From the NCBI RefSeq assembly GCF_001682385.1, contig NZ_CP016210.1:1860001-1924000 (forward strand): a stretch of DNA of 64,000 bases. The letters are read 5' to 3'. How positions within the stretch are numbered: position 1 is the stretch's first letter; every line of letters starts with the position of its first letter. Below, in pieces: positions 8,719 through 17,891 of this stretch. The notes under the pieces are model-generated. The model did not search any database, was not told where the DNA came from, and saw nothing but the letters and a program-made list of their open reading frames with translations. The translations under genes and the position numbers were made by a program. The stretch comes from Azoarcus olearius. Its GTDB lineage: Bacteria; Pseudomonadota; Gammaproteobacteria; Burkholderiales; Rhodocyclaceae.

Positions 8719-9680
8719 TCCACGCACGTATCGCCGGGACAGGCAGTTATCTCCCCGGCAATCCGGTGAGCAACGACGATCTCGTCGCCCGTGGCATCGA
8801 CACCTCCGACGATTGGGTGGTATCGAGAACCGGCATCCGCACCCGCTATCTCGCGCCGCCCGACGTGGGCTCCAGCGATCTCGCGCTCGTCGCGGCGCAG
8901 CGCGCAATTGAAGCGGCGGGCTGTGCGGCCAACGACATCGACCTCATCATCGTGGCGACCTCGACGCCCGATTACATCTTTCCCAGCACCGCCACGCTGC
9001 TGCAGTCCAAGCTGGGCATCGGCAACAACGGTGCGGCATTCGATGTGCAGGCCGTGTGCAGCGGCTTTGTCTACGCACTGAGCATCGCTGAGAAATTCAT
9101 CCGTTCGGGCAGTCACAAGCGCGCGCTCGTCGTCGGGGCGGAAGTTTTCTCCCGCATTCTCGACTGGACCGATCGCGCTACCTGCGTGCTGTTCGGAGAC
9201 GGCGCCGGCGCGGTGGTGCTCGAAGCCTCTGAGCGGCCCGGCGTGCTGACGACCGCGCTCCACGCCGATGGTAGCCACCATCCAATTCTCTGTGTTCCCG
9301 GCAACGTGGCTACCGGGCAGGTGGTAGGCGACCCCTTTTTGCGCATGGACGGTCAGGCGGTGTTCAAGTTTGCCGTGAAAGTGCTCGGCGACGTCGCGCA
9401 CGAGGTGCTCGACGCGGCAGGCGTGGCGGCGGACAGCGTGGACTGGCTGATTCCCCACCAGGCGAACATCCGCATCATCCAGGCCACGGCGAAGCGCCTG
9501 GGCCTGTCGATGGAGAAGGTCGTGGCCACGGTGGATCGCCATGGCAACACCTCGGCGGCATCGATTCCGCTTGCACTCGATCTCGCGGTGCGGGATGGCC
9601 GTATCCGCCCCGGGCAGCGCGTCGTGGTCGAGGGTGTAGGCGGCGGGTTCACCTGGGGCGCAGCCCTGATCGACTTCTGA
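8715..9680 (+). CDS. fabH: 3-oxoacyl-ACP synthase III (KAS III)
   Basis: FabH, 321 residues, condenses acetyl-CoA with malonyl-ACP to start type II fatty acid synthesis. The catalytic triad is complete: Cys115 (AVCSGF), His248 (IPHQANIRI) and Asn278 (HGNTSAA). The C-terminal [18 protein letters not shown] is typical of FabH. The start ATG overlaps the plsX stop. It lies first among fabH-fabD-fabG-acpP-fabF, so it is made together with its substrates' carriers. Confidence 0.97.
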
Positions 9681-9704
9681 TTTCTTCCGATAGACCTTGG
9701 AGAG

Positions 9705-10637
9705 ATGATGGCTTTTGCGCTGGTTTTTCCAGGCCAGGGTTCGCAGTCCGTCGCGATGATGGACGCGTATGGCGAATCCGCGGTGATCCGCGACACTTTT
9801 GCCGAGGCCTCTGCGGCGCTGGGTGAAGATTTGTGGCAGATGGTGTGCGAAGGACCGGCGGAGCGCCTGGCGCTCACGGTGAATACGCAGCCTCTGATGC
9901 TGACTGCCGGCGTGGCGGTGTATCGCGCCTGGCTTGCGGCCGGCGGTCCCAAACCGGCGATCGTCGCCGGTCACAGCCTCGGCGAGTATGCGGCGCTGGT
10001 GGCTGCTGGCGCACTGCCGTTTGCCGACGCCGTGCCGCTGGTGCGGTTGCGCGCTCAGGCCATGCAGGAAGCGGTGCCGGCGGGCGAGGGCGCGATGGCC
10101 GCCCTGCTCGGGCTGGAGGCGGACGCAGTGCGGGAGGCGTGTGCCGAAGCGGCGCAAGGCGAGGTCGTCGAGGCGGCCAACCTGAATGCGCCGGGGCAGA
10201 TCGTCATCGCCGGGGCCAAGGCTGCCGTCGAGCGTGCCATCGAGGTCGCCAAGGGCAAGGGCGCAAAGCGCGCGGTGCTGCTGCCGGTTTCGGCCCCGTT
10301 CCACTGTGCCTTGATGAAGCCGGCCGCGGAGCGGTTGGCGGAGCGTCTGGCAGGTCTCGAAATCGGCACCCCCGAGATCGACGTGCTGAACAACGTCGAT
10401 GTTGCGGTGTACGCGGAGCCGGACCGTATCCGTGACGCGCTGGTGCGGCAGGCGTTTTCGCCGGTGCGCTGGATCGAATCCGTGCAGGAAATGGCTCGTC
10501 GCGGAATGACCCACGTCGTCGAATGCGGGCCCGGCAAGGTGCTCGCCGGCATGACCAAGCGCATCGCGAAGGACATCGAAGGCGGCTCGGCACACGACGC
10601 CGCGAGTCTGGAACAATCGATTGCGGCAGTGAGGTAA
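9705..10637 (+). CDS. fabD: Malonyl-CoA:ACP transacylase
   Basis: FabD, 310 residues, transfers the malonyl group from CoA to acyl carrier protein. The N-terminal FVFPGQGSQ-type motif (ALVFPGQGSQ) and the nucleophile Ser91 in GHSLGEY are present, with the catalytic His in VSAPFHC near residue 200. Two ATG codons lie in tandem (9705 and 9708); either could start, and GGAGAG precedes both. It lies 24 bp after fabH and 2 bp before fabG. Confidence 0.96.
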   Translation: MMAFALVFPGQGSQSVAMMDAYGESAVIRDTFAEASAALGEDLWQMVCEGPAERLALTVNTQPLMLTAGVAVYRAWLAAGGPKPAIVAGHSLGEYAALVAAGALPFADAVPLVRLRAQAMQEAVPAGEGAMAALLGLEADAVREACAEAAQGEVVEAANLNAPGQIVIAGAKAAVERAIEVAKGKGAKRAVLLPVSAPFHCALMKPAAERLAERLAGLEIGTPEIDVLNNVDVAVYAEPDRIRDALVRQAFSPVRWIESVQEMARRGMTHVVECGPGKVLAGMTKRIAKDIEGGSAHDAASLEQSIAAVR

Positions 10638-10639
10638 GA

Positions 10640-11389
10640 ATGAGTTTTTCGCTGGAAGGACAGATCGCGCTGGTTACCGGCGCCTCGCGCGGGATCGGTC
10701 GCGCGGTAGCGATGGAACTGGCCCGGCTCGGCGCCGTCGTGGTCGGCACCGCCACCTCTGAAGCGGGTGCGGCGGACATCGACAACGCCTTGGCGGAGGC
10801 GGGTTTCAAGGGCGCCGGTCTGGCGCTCGACGTCACCGACGTTGCTGCCTGTGAAGGCCTGATTGCGGAAGTCGAGAAGCGTTTTGGCGCGGTCGGCATC
10901 CTGGTGAACAACGCCGGCATCACTCGTGACAATCTCGCGATGCGGATGAAGGACGACGAGTGGGACGCGGTCATCGACACCAACCTGAAGGCGGTGTTCC
11001 GGATGTCCCGGCTGGTCATGCGCGGCATGATGAAGGCGCGCACCGGCCGCATCATCAACATCACCTCCGTGGTGGGCAGCGCCGGCAATGCCGGCCAGGC
11101 CAACTACGCGGCGGCCAAGGCGGGCGTGGCGGGCATGAGCCGCGCCCTCGCGCGTGAGCTGGGCAGCCGCAACATCACCGTCAACTGCGTCGCCCCGGGC
11201 TTCATCGACACCGACATGACCCGGGCGCTGCCCGACTCGGCGCGCGACGCGCTGCTGGGAAGCATCGCGCTCGGCCGCCTTGGTCGCCCGGAGGAAATCG
11301 CTGCTGCCGTGGCCTTCCTGGCCTCGCCTGCAGCGGCCTACGTCACTGGCACTACTTTGCATGTCAACGGCGGCATGTATATGTCATGA
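10640..11389 (+). CDS. fabG: 3-oxoacyl-ACP reductase
   Basis: FabG, 249 residues, the NADPH-dependent short-chain dehydrogenase that reduces 3-oxoacyl-ACP in each elongation cycle. It has the cofactor motif TGASRGIGRAVA (residues 14-25), NNAG, the catalytic Ser in ITSVVGSAG and the YAAAK motif. The NADP preference is inferred from the family. ATG 10640 follows GAGGTAAGA and lies 2 bp after fabD; the longer frame upstream is a shadow of fabD. Confidence 0.97.
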   Translation: MSFSLEGQIALVTGASRGIGRAVAMELARLGAVVVGTATSEAGAADIDNALAEAGFKGAGLALDVTDVAACEGLIAEVEKRFGAVGILVNNAGITRDNLAMRMKDDEWDAVIDTNLKAVFRMSRLVMRGMMKARTGRIINITSVVGSAGNAGQANYAAAKAGVAGMSRALARELGSRNITVNCVAPGFIDTDMTRALPDSARDALLGSIALGRLGRPEEIAAAVAFLASPAAAYVTGTTLHVNGGMYMS

Positions 11390-11421
11390 CCGTTCGCCGC
11401 GATAGCGGCAGCGGTGCTTTT

Positions 11422-11430
11422 TGGTAGAAT
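11422..11430 (+). promoter_or_regulatory. Extended -10 promoter of acpP
   Basis: TGG followed by TAGAAT (11425-11430) forms an extended -10 element, the type that needs little -35 contact. It lies 53 bp before the acpP start, in the 93-bp gap after fabG. acpP needs far more product than its neighbours, so a private promoter here makes sense. I found no good -35 hexamer. Confidence 0.55.
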
Positions 11431-11482
11431 ACGCCGGCTTTTTTTCTTACATACCTGCATCTTTCAGGGAAGGAGTTTGTTC

Positions 11483-11722
11483 ATGGAGAACATCGAACAG
11501 CGCGTCAAGAAGATCGTCGCTGAGCAACTTGGCGTGAACGAATCGGAGATCAAGAACGAGTCTTCGTTCGTGGACGATCTGGGCGCGGATTCGCTGGACA
11601 CCGTGGAACTGGTTATGGCGCTGGAAGAAGAGTTCGAGTGCGAGATCCCGGACGAAGAGGCCGAGAAGATCACCACCGTCCAGCAGGCGATCGACTACGT
11701 CAACGCCCATCTGAAGAAGTAA
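11483..11722 (+). CDS. acpP: Acyl carrier protein
   Basis: ACP, 79 residues, acidic, carries growing acyl chains on a phosphopantetheine arm attached to Ser37 in the invariant motif [10 protein letters not shown]. AcpS, encoded at 28502, would add that arm. GGAAGGAG (11468-11475) is a strong Shine-Dalgarno before ATG 11483, which rules out the longer in-frame extension from 11414. It has its own extended -10 promoter upstream and fabF downstream. Confidence 0.98.
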   Translation: MENIEQRVKKIVAEQLGVNESEIKNESSFVDDLGADSLDTVELVMALEEEFECEIPDEEAEKITTVQQAIDYVNAHLKK

Positions 11723-11804
11723 TTCCGCTTTTCATCCGGATTTCGCCTCGTCGAAATCCGGATCGATTCCAACCTCTCCGCCTCGATTTATTACGGAGTT
11801 GCCT

Positions 11805-13040
11805 GTGTCGCGTCGTAGAGTCGTCGTCACCGGTCTGGGACTCGTCTCGCCGGTCGGCAATACTGTTCCCGTTGCTTGGGAAAACCTGCTTGCCGGCAAG
11901 AGCGGCATCGGGCCGATCACTCGTTTCGATGCCTCGGCGTTTGCTGCCCGCATCGCTGGCGAAGTCAAGGATTTCGACGTTTCGGCCTACCTGTCGCCCA
12001 AGGAAGCCCGCCGCATGGATGTGTTCATCCACTACGGCATGGCGGCCGGGATTCAGGCGATCCGTGATTCCGGCATTGAAGTCACCGAAGCCAACGCTGA
12101 GCGCATCGGCGTGAACATCGGCTCGGGCATCGGCGGTCTGCCGATGATCGAGGAAACCCACGACGATTATCTTGCGGGCGGGCCGCGCAAGATTTCTCCG
12201 TTCTTCATTCCGGGCACCATCATCAACATGATCTCGGGCAACCTGTCGATCATGTTTGGTCTGAAGGGGCCCAACATCGCGGTTGTCACCGCGTGCACCA
12301 CGGGCTTGCACGCCATCGGCACCAGTGCGCGGATGATCGAGTATGGCGACGCCGACGTGATGGTGTGCGGCGGTGCCGAATCGACCGTCACCTCGCTCGC
12401 GATCGGCGGTTTCTCGTCCGCCAAGGCGCTTTCCACCCGCAACGACGACCCGGCCACCGCCAGCCGTCCGTGGGACAAGGGGCGTGACGGTTTCGTGCTC
12501 GGCGAAGGCGCCGGTGTCCTCGTGCTGGAAGAGTACGAGCACGCGGTAAAGCGCGGTGCGCGCATCTACGCGGAACTGGCCGGTTTCGGCATGAGCGGCG
12601 ACGCTTTCCACATGACCGCGCCGGATACCGACGGGCCGCGCCGCAGCATGGTCAACGCCATGAAGAACGCGGGCGTCAACGTGGATGAGGTGCAGTACCT
12701 TAACGCGCACGGCACTTCTACGCCCCTCGGGGACAAGAACGAAACCGACGCGATCAAGCTTGCGTTCGGTGTCGACGCGGCCAAGAAGCTTGTGGTCAAT
12801 TCCACCAAGTCGATGACCGGCCACCTGCTGGGCGGCGCGGGCGGACTTGAGTCGGTATTCACGGTCCTCGCCGTCCATCACCAGATCTCGCCGCCGACGA
12901 TCAACATCTTCGAGCAGGATCCCGAGTGCGATCTCGACTACTGCGCCAACGAAGCGCGGCCGATGAAGATCGACGTTGCCATCAAGAACAACTTCGGCTT
13001 CGGCGGTACCAACGGTACCCTCGTGTTCCGCCGGGTTTGA
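11805..13040 (+). CDS. fabF: 3-oxoacyl-ACP synthase II (KAS II)
   Basis: FabF, 411 residues, the elongating condensing enzyme of type II fatty acid synthesis. The Cys-His-His triad is Cys164 (TACTTGLHA), His302 ([10 protein letters not shown]) and His340 ([10 protein letters not shown]), and the C-terminal NNFGFGGTN motif is present. I chose GTG 11805: CGGAG at 11794-11798 is ideally spaced for it, whereas the TTG at 11799 directly abuts the Shine-Dalgarno. It closes the fab operon. Confidence 0.96.
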   Translation: MSRRRVVVTGLGLVSPVGNTVPVAWENLLAGKSGIGPITRFDASAFAARIAGEVKDFDVSAYLSPKEARRMDVFIHYGMAAGIQAIRDSGIEVTEANAERIGVNIGSGIGGLPMIEETHDDYLAGGPRKISPFFIPGTIINMISGNLSIMFGLKGPNIAVVTACTTGLHAIGTSARMIEYGDADVMVCGGAESTVTSLAIGGFSSAKALSTRNDDPATASRPWDKGRDGFVLGEGAGVLVLEEYEHAVKRGARIYAELAGFGMSGDAFHMTAPDTDGPRRSMVNAMKNAGVNVDEVQYLNAHGTSTPLGDKNETDAIKLAFGVDAAKKLVVNSTKSMTGHLLGGAGGLESVFTVLAVHHQISPPTINIFEQDPECDLDYCANEARPMKIDVAIKNNFGFGGTNGTLVFRRV

Positions 13041-13062
13041 CCATACGGAGCATGGCAGGGCC

Positions 13063-13530
13063 ATGCGATATCCGCTCGCGCTGGAACTGAAGTCTTCCCG
13101 CGGAATCGAGGCGTCAGTGTTTGCGATGCATGGCATCGCGGCACTGGCGCTTTTTCTTGGGCATCAGGCTGGGGCTTGGTTGCTGCAAAGCGCATTCGGG
13201 GTCGCGGTTTGCGGCGCGGTGCTGCTCGGGTCGGGCTGGCATGCGCTCCATGGTGAACGCGGCAAGCACGGATTGAAGATCCACCTGTTGGGAGATGGCG
13301 GCGTCACCGTGGGGCGCGGCAGCCAGGCCGACCATCATTTCCGCGTTGCCGGCCAGGCCGTCGATTTCGGCTGGGTGGCATGGCTACGCCTGGAGTCGGT
13401 CGCCCCGTCCGGCTCCCCGGCCGGGGGAATGCGCCTGATGCTGGTGCCCGCCAACCTGGCGCCGGGGCAGTGGCGGCTATTCCGGTTGTGGTTGAAACAC
13501 CGCGCTGCGGTGGGCGTGCTCAGCCCTTGA
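13063..13530 (+). CDS. YgfX-like small inner-membrane protein
   Basis: A 155-residue protein with two predicted membrane helices (about residues 18-36 and 40-58) and a soluble, Gly- and Trp-containing C-terminal part. The layout (short basic N-terminus, two helices, then a beta-rich domain with LRLESV and [20 protein letters not shown]) and the position beside nadB and rpoE resemble YgfX/CptA proteins. In E. coli those were reported as an SdhE-linked or cytoskeleton-targeting partner. I am fairly sure it is real and only moderately sure of the family. It starts 22 bp after fabF and overlaps the end of nadB tail to tail by 11 bp. Confidence 0.65.
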   Translation: MRYPLALELKSSRGIEASVFAMHGIAALALFLGHQAGAWLLQSAFGVAVCGAVLLGSGWHALHGERGKHGLKIHLLGDGGVTVGRGSQADHHFRVAGQAVDFGWVAWLRLESVAPSGSPAGGMRLMLVPANLAPGQWRLFRLWLKHRAAVGVLSP

Positions 13531-15109
13531 AGCGGGGAGGGCGCAGCACGGTGCTGCGGATGCGGTCGGCGGGGTCCGGATAGTCGCGCGAGTAATGAAG
13601 GCCGCGGCTTTCCTTGCGCTTCAGCGCGCAGCGGACGATCAGGTCGGCGGTGACGACGAGATTGCGCAGTTCGATCAGATTGTTCGAGACGCGGAAGTTC
13701 GAGTAGAACTCGTTGATTTCGTTGGTCAGCAGGCGGATCCGGTGCTGGGCACGCTGCAGCCGTTTGGTGGTGCGCACGATGCCCACGTAGTCCCACATTG
13801 CGCGCCGCAATTCCGCCCAGTTGTGGGAAATCACCACTTCTTCGTCGGCGTCCGTAACGCGGCTTTCATCCCAGTCCGGGAGGGTGAGCGGTGCCGTGGC
13901 CGTTTTCGCCAGGATGTCCTGGGCTGCGGCCTCGCCGAACACCAGGCATTCGAGCAGTGAGTTGCTCGCCAGCCGGTTCGCGCCGTGCAGGCCGCTGCAG
14001 GCGGATTCGCCGACCGCGTACAGGCCCGCAACATCGGTTCGCGCGGACAGGTCGGTCACGATGCCGCCGCAGGTGTAGTGCGCCGCAGGGACGACCGGAA
14101 TCGGCTGGCGGGTGATGTCGATTCCCAGTTCCAGGCAGCGCGCGTGGATGTTGGGGAAGTGTCCGCGCAGCCAGTCGGCCGGCTTGTGGCTGATGTCGAG
14201 ATAGACGCAGTCCACGCCGTGCTTCTTCATCTCGAAGTCGATCGCCCGGGCAACGACGTCGCGCGGCGCGAGTTCGGCGCGCTCGTCGTGTTCCGGCATG
14301 AAGCGTGTGCCATCCGGCAGCTTGAGCAATCCGCCCTCGCCACGAACCGCTTCCGAAATCAGGAAGGACTTGGCCTGTGGGTGATAGAGGCAGGTGGGGT
14401 GGAACTGGATGAATTCCATGTTGGCGACGCGGCAGCCCGCGCGCCAGGCCATCGCGATGCCGTCGCCGGTCGCCACGTCGGGATTGGTCGTGTACAGATA
14501 GACCTTGCCGGTTCCGCCGGTGGCCAGCACGGTGTTGGGGGCGCCGAAGGTGACTACTCGGTCGGCCTTGATGTCCAGCACGTAGGCGCCGAGGCAGCCC
14601 TCTCCGGGACGCCCGACCTTGTCGCCGATGATCAGGTCGACCGCGATGTGGTGCTCGAAGATGTGGATGTTCGGATGGCGCCGGACCTCCTCGCTGAGCG
14701 TGGCTTGCACGGCGGCGCCGGTCGCGTCGGCGGCATGGATGATGCGGCGGTGGGAATGGCCGCCTTCGCGGGTGAGGTGGTAGCCGAGCTCGGACTGGTC
14801 TTCGCGTGTGAAAGGCACGCCGCGGCCAATCAGCCACTCGATCGCACGGCGGCCGTTTTCCACCACGAAACGGGTGGCGACCGGGTCGCACAGGTAGGCG
14901 CCGGCGGTGAAGGTGTCCTGGATGTGTGCTTCGATGCTGTCGGCGGTGTCCAGCACCGCGGCGATTCCGCCTTGCGCCCAGGCACTTGCGCTGTCGCTCA
15001 GTTCCCGTTTCGTGACCAGCGCGACCTTGAGCTTGTCGGCGAGGCGGAGTGCGAGGGATTGCCCGGCGGTGCCACTGCCGAGAATGAGAACATCGTATTG
15101 ATTTAACAA
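13520..15109 (-). CDS. nadB: L-aspartate oxidase
   Basis: NadB, 529 residues, the flavoenzyme that oxidises L-aspartate to iminoaspartate, the first step of NAD synthesis. It has the N-terminal FAD-binding motif [13 protein letters not shown], the [16 protein letters not shown] region, the active-site HPTCL segment, and [23 protein letters not shown]-type residues typical of the family. The C-terminal helical domain holds the repeated Arg/Gln-rich segment typical of succinate dehydrogenase flavoprotein relatives. It is divergent from rpoE, an arrangement conserved in gamma- and betaproteobacteria. Confidence 0.96.
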   Translation of the reverse strand: MLNQYDVLILGSGTAGQSLALRLADKLKVALVTKRELSDSASAWAQGGIAAVLDTADSIEAHIQDTFTAGAYLCDPVATRFVVENGRRAIEWLIGRGVPFTREDQSELGYHLTREGGHSHRRIIHAADATGAAVQATLSEEVRRHPNIHIFEHHIAVDLIIGDKVGRPGEGCLGAYVLDIKADRVVTFGAPNTVLATGGTGKVYLYTTNPDVATGDGIAMAWRAGCRVANMEFIQFHPTCLYHPQAKSFLISEAVRGEGGLLKLPDGTRFMPEHDERAELAPRDVVARAIDFEMKKHGVDCVYLDISHKPADWLRGHFPNIHARCLELGIDITRQPIPVVPAAHYTCGGIVTDLSARTDVAGLYAVGESACSGLHGANRLASNSLLECLVFGEAAAQDILAKTATAPLTLPDWDESRVTDADEEVVISHNWAELRRAMWDYVGIVRTTKRLQRAQHRIRLLTNEINEFYSNFRVSNNLIELRNLVVTADLIVRCALKRKESRGLHYSRDYPDPADRIRSTVLRPPRFKG

Positions 15110-15257
15110 GATGTCGGTCTGGCGCGAGGGGAAGGGGCGGAATATAGCATGACGTTGGCGCCTCCGTCCGCAGCGCGGTCTGCCGCCGCGGGCGGAAAGT
15201 CCCTGTTGGCGTCTGAACTAATTCAAGTTGTTTCGGTCTTTCCACGTATCTTCGACT

Positions 15258-15287
15258 TTGGCGGGCGGACAGGCGGTCGCTTATACT
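15258..15287 (+). promoter_or_regulatory. Candidate promoters of the rpoE operon
   Basis: TTGGCG (15258-15263), 18 bp, then TATACT (15282-15287) reads as a sigma-70 promoter with its start near 15294, about 35 bases before rpoE. Further upstream, GAACTA (15215-15220), 16 bp, then TCTTT resembles a weak sigma-E promoter, which would allow autoregulation as in E. coli. The second call is tentative. Confidence 0.45.
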
Positions 15288-15328
15288 TGGGCGCTTTTGT
15301 TTCCTTACTCAAGCAGAACGACCATCTC

Positions 15329-15928
15329 ATGAGCGATCGCGAAATCGATCAGCAACTTGTCGAACGCGTGCAGCGTGGCGACAAGCAGGCCTTCGGCTTG
15401 TTGGTTTCCAAATACCAGCGCAAGCTGCATCGGCTGCTTTCGAGGCTGATCCGTGATCCGGCCGAGGTCGAGGACGTGGCGCAGGAGACCTTCATCAAGG
15501 CCTACCGTGCGCTCGGTTCCTTTCGCGGGGACAGCGCCTTCTACACCTGGCTCTACCGCATCGGAATCAACACGGCGAAGAATTACCTCGTGTCCCAGGG
15601 GCGGCGTGCGCCGACCTCCACGGGGTTCGACTCGGAGGAAGCTGAAACTTTCGAGGACGGGGATCAGCTGCGCGACATCAACACGCCGGAGCGCTTGATG
15701 ATGACGCAGCAGATCGGGGAAACGGTCGACGCGGCGATGGCGGGGCTTCCCGAAGAATTGCGGACGGCGATCATGCTGCGCGAGTTCGAGGGGCTGAGCT
15801 ACGAAGAGATCGCCAACATCATGGATTGCCCGATAGGGACGGTGCGGTCGCGGATCTTCCGTGCCCGCGAAGCGATTGCAGAACGGTTGCGCCCGCTGCT
15901 CGACACGGCGCCGGACAAACGTTGGTAG
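15329..15928 (+). CDS. rpoE: RNA polymerase sigma-E factor
   Basis: ECF sigma factor RpoE (AlgU-like), 199 residues, directing envelope-stress transcription. Region 2 contains DVAQETFIKAYRAL and FYTWLYRIGIN (-10 recognition); region 4 contains GLSYEEIANIMDCPIGTVRSR (-35 recognition helix-turn-helix). Start ATG 15329 gives the canonical MSDREIDQQLVERVQRGD. It heads the operon rpoE-rseA-rseB-rseC-mucD, so its inhibitor and the protease that handles damaged envelope proteins are co-produced. Confidence 0.97.
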   Translation: MSDREIDQQLVERVQRGDKQAFGLLVSKYQRKLHRLLSRLIRDPAEVEDVAQETFIKAYRALGSFRGDSAFYTWLYRIGINTAKNYLVSQGRRAPTSTGFDSEEAETFEDGDQLRDINTPERLMMTQQIGETVDAAMAGLPEELRTAIMLREFEGLSYEEIANIMDCPIGTVRSRIFRAREAIAERLRPLLDTAPDKRW

Positions 15929-15937
15929 GTGGCAGGA

Positions 15938-16483
15938 ATGAAGGAAAAACTCTCGGCTTTGCTCGACGGCGTTCTCGATGAACATGCCGTGGCTCCCACG
16001 CTGAACGGCTTGCGTAGCGACAGCGCGCTGCGCAAGGAATGGGACGCCTATTGCCTCATCGGAGATGTATTGAGAGGCGATTACCACGGGGCGCCCGATT
16101 TTGTCGACAAGGTCATGGCTCGGGTCGATGCCGAGCCGGTTGTGCTTGCGCCGCGTCTTGCCGCCGCGCGGTCCCGTGGCGGCTGGCGCGTCGCGCTGCC
16201 GCTGGCGGCTTCGGTCATGGGGGTTGCAGCGGTAGGCTGGGTCGCCGCCAACCTGCACTCCGCCCGCGGCGACGCTTCCGCGCCGCTGCAGATGCAACGC
16301 ATGGCAAGCGCCCCCGTCGGCACCGCGGTGCCGGCAACGGTGACGCGGGCGCCGGTCTCCCAGGGAGAGGCGCATCGGGAATACGTGTTCGCTCACCAGT
16401 CCATGACGGCCGGCGGTCCGATTCCCGGCGCCGTTCAGTATGTCAGGACGGTCACCGAGACCCAGCAGGGCGCAGGACAATGA
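15938..16483 (+). CDS. rseA: Anti-sigma-E factor RseA (MucA-like)
   Basis: Single-pass inner-membrane protein of about 181 residues that holds sigma-E inactive until regulated proteolysis. The N-terminal cytoplasmic RseA domain (MKEKLSALLDGVLDE, then RKEWDAYCLIGDVLRG) binds sigma-E. A membrane helix lies about residues 84-103 and a short periplasmic tail follows. I prefer ATG 15938; a GTG at 15929 immediately after the rpoE stop would add three residues. The stop overlaps the rseB start as ATGA. Confidence 0.88.
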   Translation: MKEKLSALLDGVLDEHAVAPTLNGLRSDSALRKEWDAYCLIGDVLRGDYHGAPDFVDKVMARVDAEPVVLAPRLAAARSRGGWRVALPLAASVMGVAAVGWVAANLHSARGDASAPLQMQRMASAPVGTAVPATVTRAPVSQGEAHREYVFAHQSMTAGGPIPGAVQYVRTVTETQQGAGQ

Positions 16484-17451
16484 AACGATGGTTTGCGGCG
16501 GCGGGGCTTTGTCTGGCCCTGCTCCCGGGGGCGGCTCAGGCCGAGGCGCCTTCCGACCCGCTCGGCTGGCTGAACAGGATCGCCTCGGCTGGGCAGCGGC
16601 TGAACTACGTCGGCACCTTCGTTTACCAGTCCGGCAAGCACTTCGAAACGTCGAGAATCGCCCATCGGGTGGATTCCTCCGGCGAGTACGAACGACTGGA
16701 AGTGCTCGACGGCAGCCCGCGCGAGGTCATCCGCAACAGTGGCGAGGTCCGCTGCGTGTTGCCGGACCAGAAGACCGTGATCATCGATCGCCCCGGTGGT
16801 CGGCGTGCATTTCCGGCCCGTCTGCCTTCGTCGTTCTCGAACCTGGGGGAAAGCTACCGGATCCGCAAGGGCGAGGTGCATCGGATTGCGGGTCTCGAGG
16901 CGCAGGCCATCCTTCTGGAACCCAAGGATGATCTCCGCTACGGCCATGCGCTGTGGGCCGAGGTCCAGTCGGGCCTGTTGCTGAAATCCCGTCTGCTGGA
17001 CGAGCGCGGCGAAATCATCGAGCAGTTTGTGTTCAACGACGTGCGCATCGGCGGCAACATCAGTCCGGATCTGCTCAAACCGCGTTATGTCAGCACCGAC
17101 GACTGGCGTGTCGTCCAGGCGCGCGGAAGCGACGTCCCGCGCAGCGAAGCCGGCTGGGCACTGCGCACCCCCTTGCCCGGCTTCACGCTGCAGTCGGTGG
17201 TCAAGCGTCCTCTTGGTCGGGAGCGCGGCGATGTCGTGCAGATGGTCTATGGCGACGGCCTTGCGTCGATTTCGCTCTTCATCGAGCCCGCCGCGTCCGA
17301 CAGCGCGGCAGCCGTGCTCGGTGCGCAGACCAGCGGGGCGATCAACATCTACAAACGGGTAGCAGGCGCCCACCTGATCACCGTGTTGGGCGAGGTCCCG
17401 ATGCGTACGATCCAGCGCCTCGGCGACGGTATGGAGTTCGTCGGTCAGTGA
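16480..17451 (+). CDS. rseB: Sigma-E regulatory protein RseB (MucB-like)
   Basis: Periplasmic regulator of 323 residues that binds the RseA periplasmic tail and protects it from DegS-type cleavage, releasing it when lipopolysaccharide or lipoprotein stress is sensed. A signal peptide covers about residues 1-22 (ending AAQAEA). The mature N-terminal domain has LNYVGTFVYQSG and the C-terminal MucB/RseB domain contains SVVKRPLGRERGDVVQMVYGDG-type residues. The start overlaps the rseA stop and the stop overlaps the rseC start, so translation is coupled. Confidence 0.93.
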   Translation: MKRWFAAAGLCLALLPGAAQAEAPSDPLGWLNRIASAGQRLNYVGTFVYQSGKHFETSRIAHRVDSSGEYERLEVLDGSPREVIRNSGEVRCVLPDQKTVIIDRPGGRRAFPARLPSSFSNLGESYRIRKGEVHRIAGLEAQAILLEPKDDLRYGHALWAEVQSGLLLKSRLLDERGEIIEQFVFNDVRIGGNISPDLLKPRYVSTDDWRVVQARGSDVPRSEAGWALRTPLPGFTLQSVVKRPLGRERGDVVQMVYGDGLASISLFIEPAASDSAAAVLGAQTSGAINIYKRVAGAHLITVLGEVPMRTIQRLGDGMEFVGQ

Positions 17452-17891
17452 TGCGCGCACCGGCTGAGGTGGTCGCGGTCCGTGGTGGATCCGCGTGGGT
17501 TAAGGTCACACGCACCGGCGGTTGCGGACGGTGCGACGAGCCAGGCGGCTGCCGCTCGTTCTCGCTCGACCAGGCCTTCGGGCGACGCGACGCACTGTTT
17601 CGGCTGCCCAACGATATCGACGCCCGCCCGGGCGACAGGGTCGACGTGCTGATTGCCGAGGGCGCACCCCTGCGGGCGGCCCTGCGCAGCTATGGGTTGG
17701 GGACGGTCGCGGTGCTGGTCGGCGCCGCAGTCGGTGCGGCAGTCGGTGAAAGCGCCCCCGATCTGTTCGCAGCGACCGGGGCCGCGGCCGGTCTCGGCCT
17801 GGCGGCCTTGCTGGTCCGGCTGGCCGGGCGCTGGTGGCCGTATTCGGCGGTACAGCTTGCCCGCCCCGCTTGCAGCGGAGGGCAGTCATGA
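17451..17891 (+). CDS. rseC: RseC/MucC family positive regulator of sigma-E
   Basis: Inner-membrane protein of 146 residues. An N-terminal cytoplasmic Cys cluster (Cys25, Cys28, Cys34 in CGRCDEPGGC) is typical of RseC, where it may hold an iron-sulfur centre. Two membrane helices follow (about 82-100 and 106-125), separated by a short acidic loop. RseC modulates sigma-E activity and is linked to the Rnf/SoxR reduction system in other bacteria. It overlaps both neighbours by a few bases. Confidence 0.88.
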   Translation: MRAPAEVVAVRGGSAWVKVTRTGGCGRCDEPGGCRSFSLDQAFGRRDALFRLPNDIDARPGDRVDVLIAEGAPLRAALRSYGLGTVAVLVGAAVGAAVGESAPDLFAATGAAAGLGLAALLVRLAGRWWPYSAVQLARPACSGGQS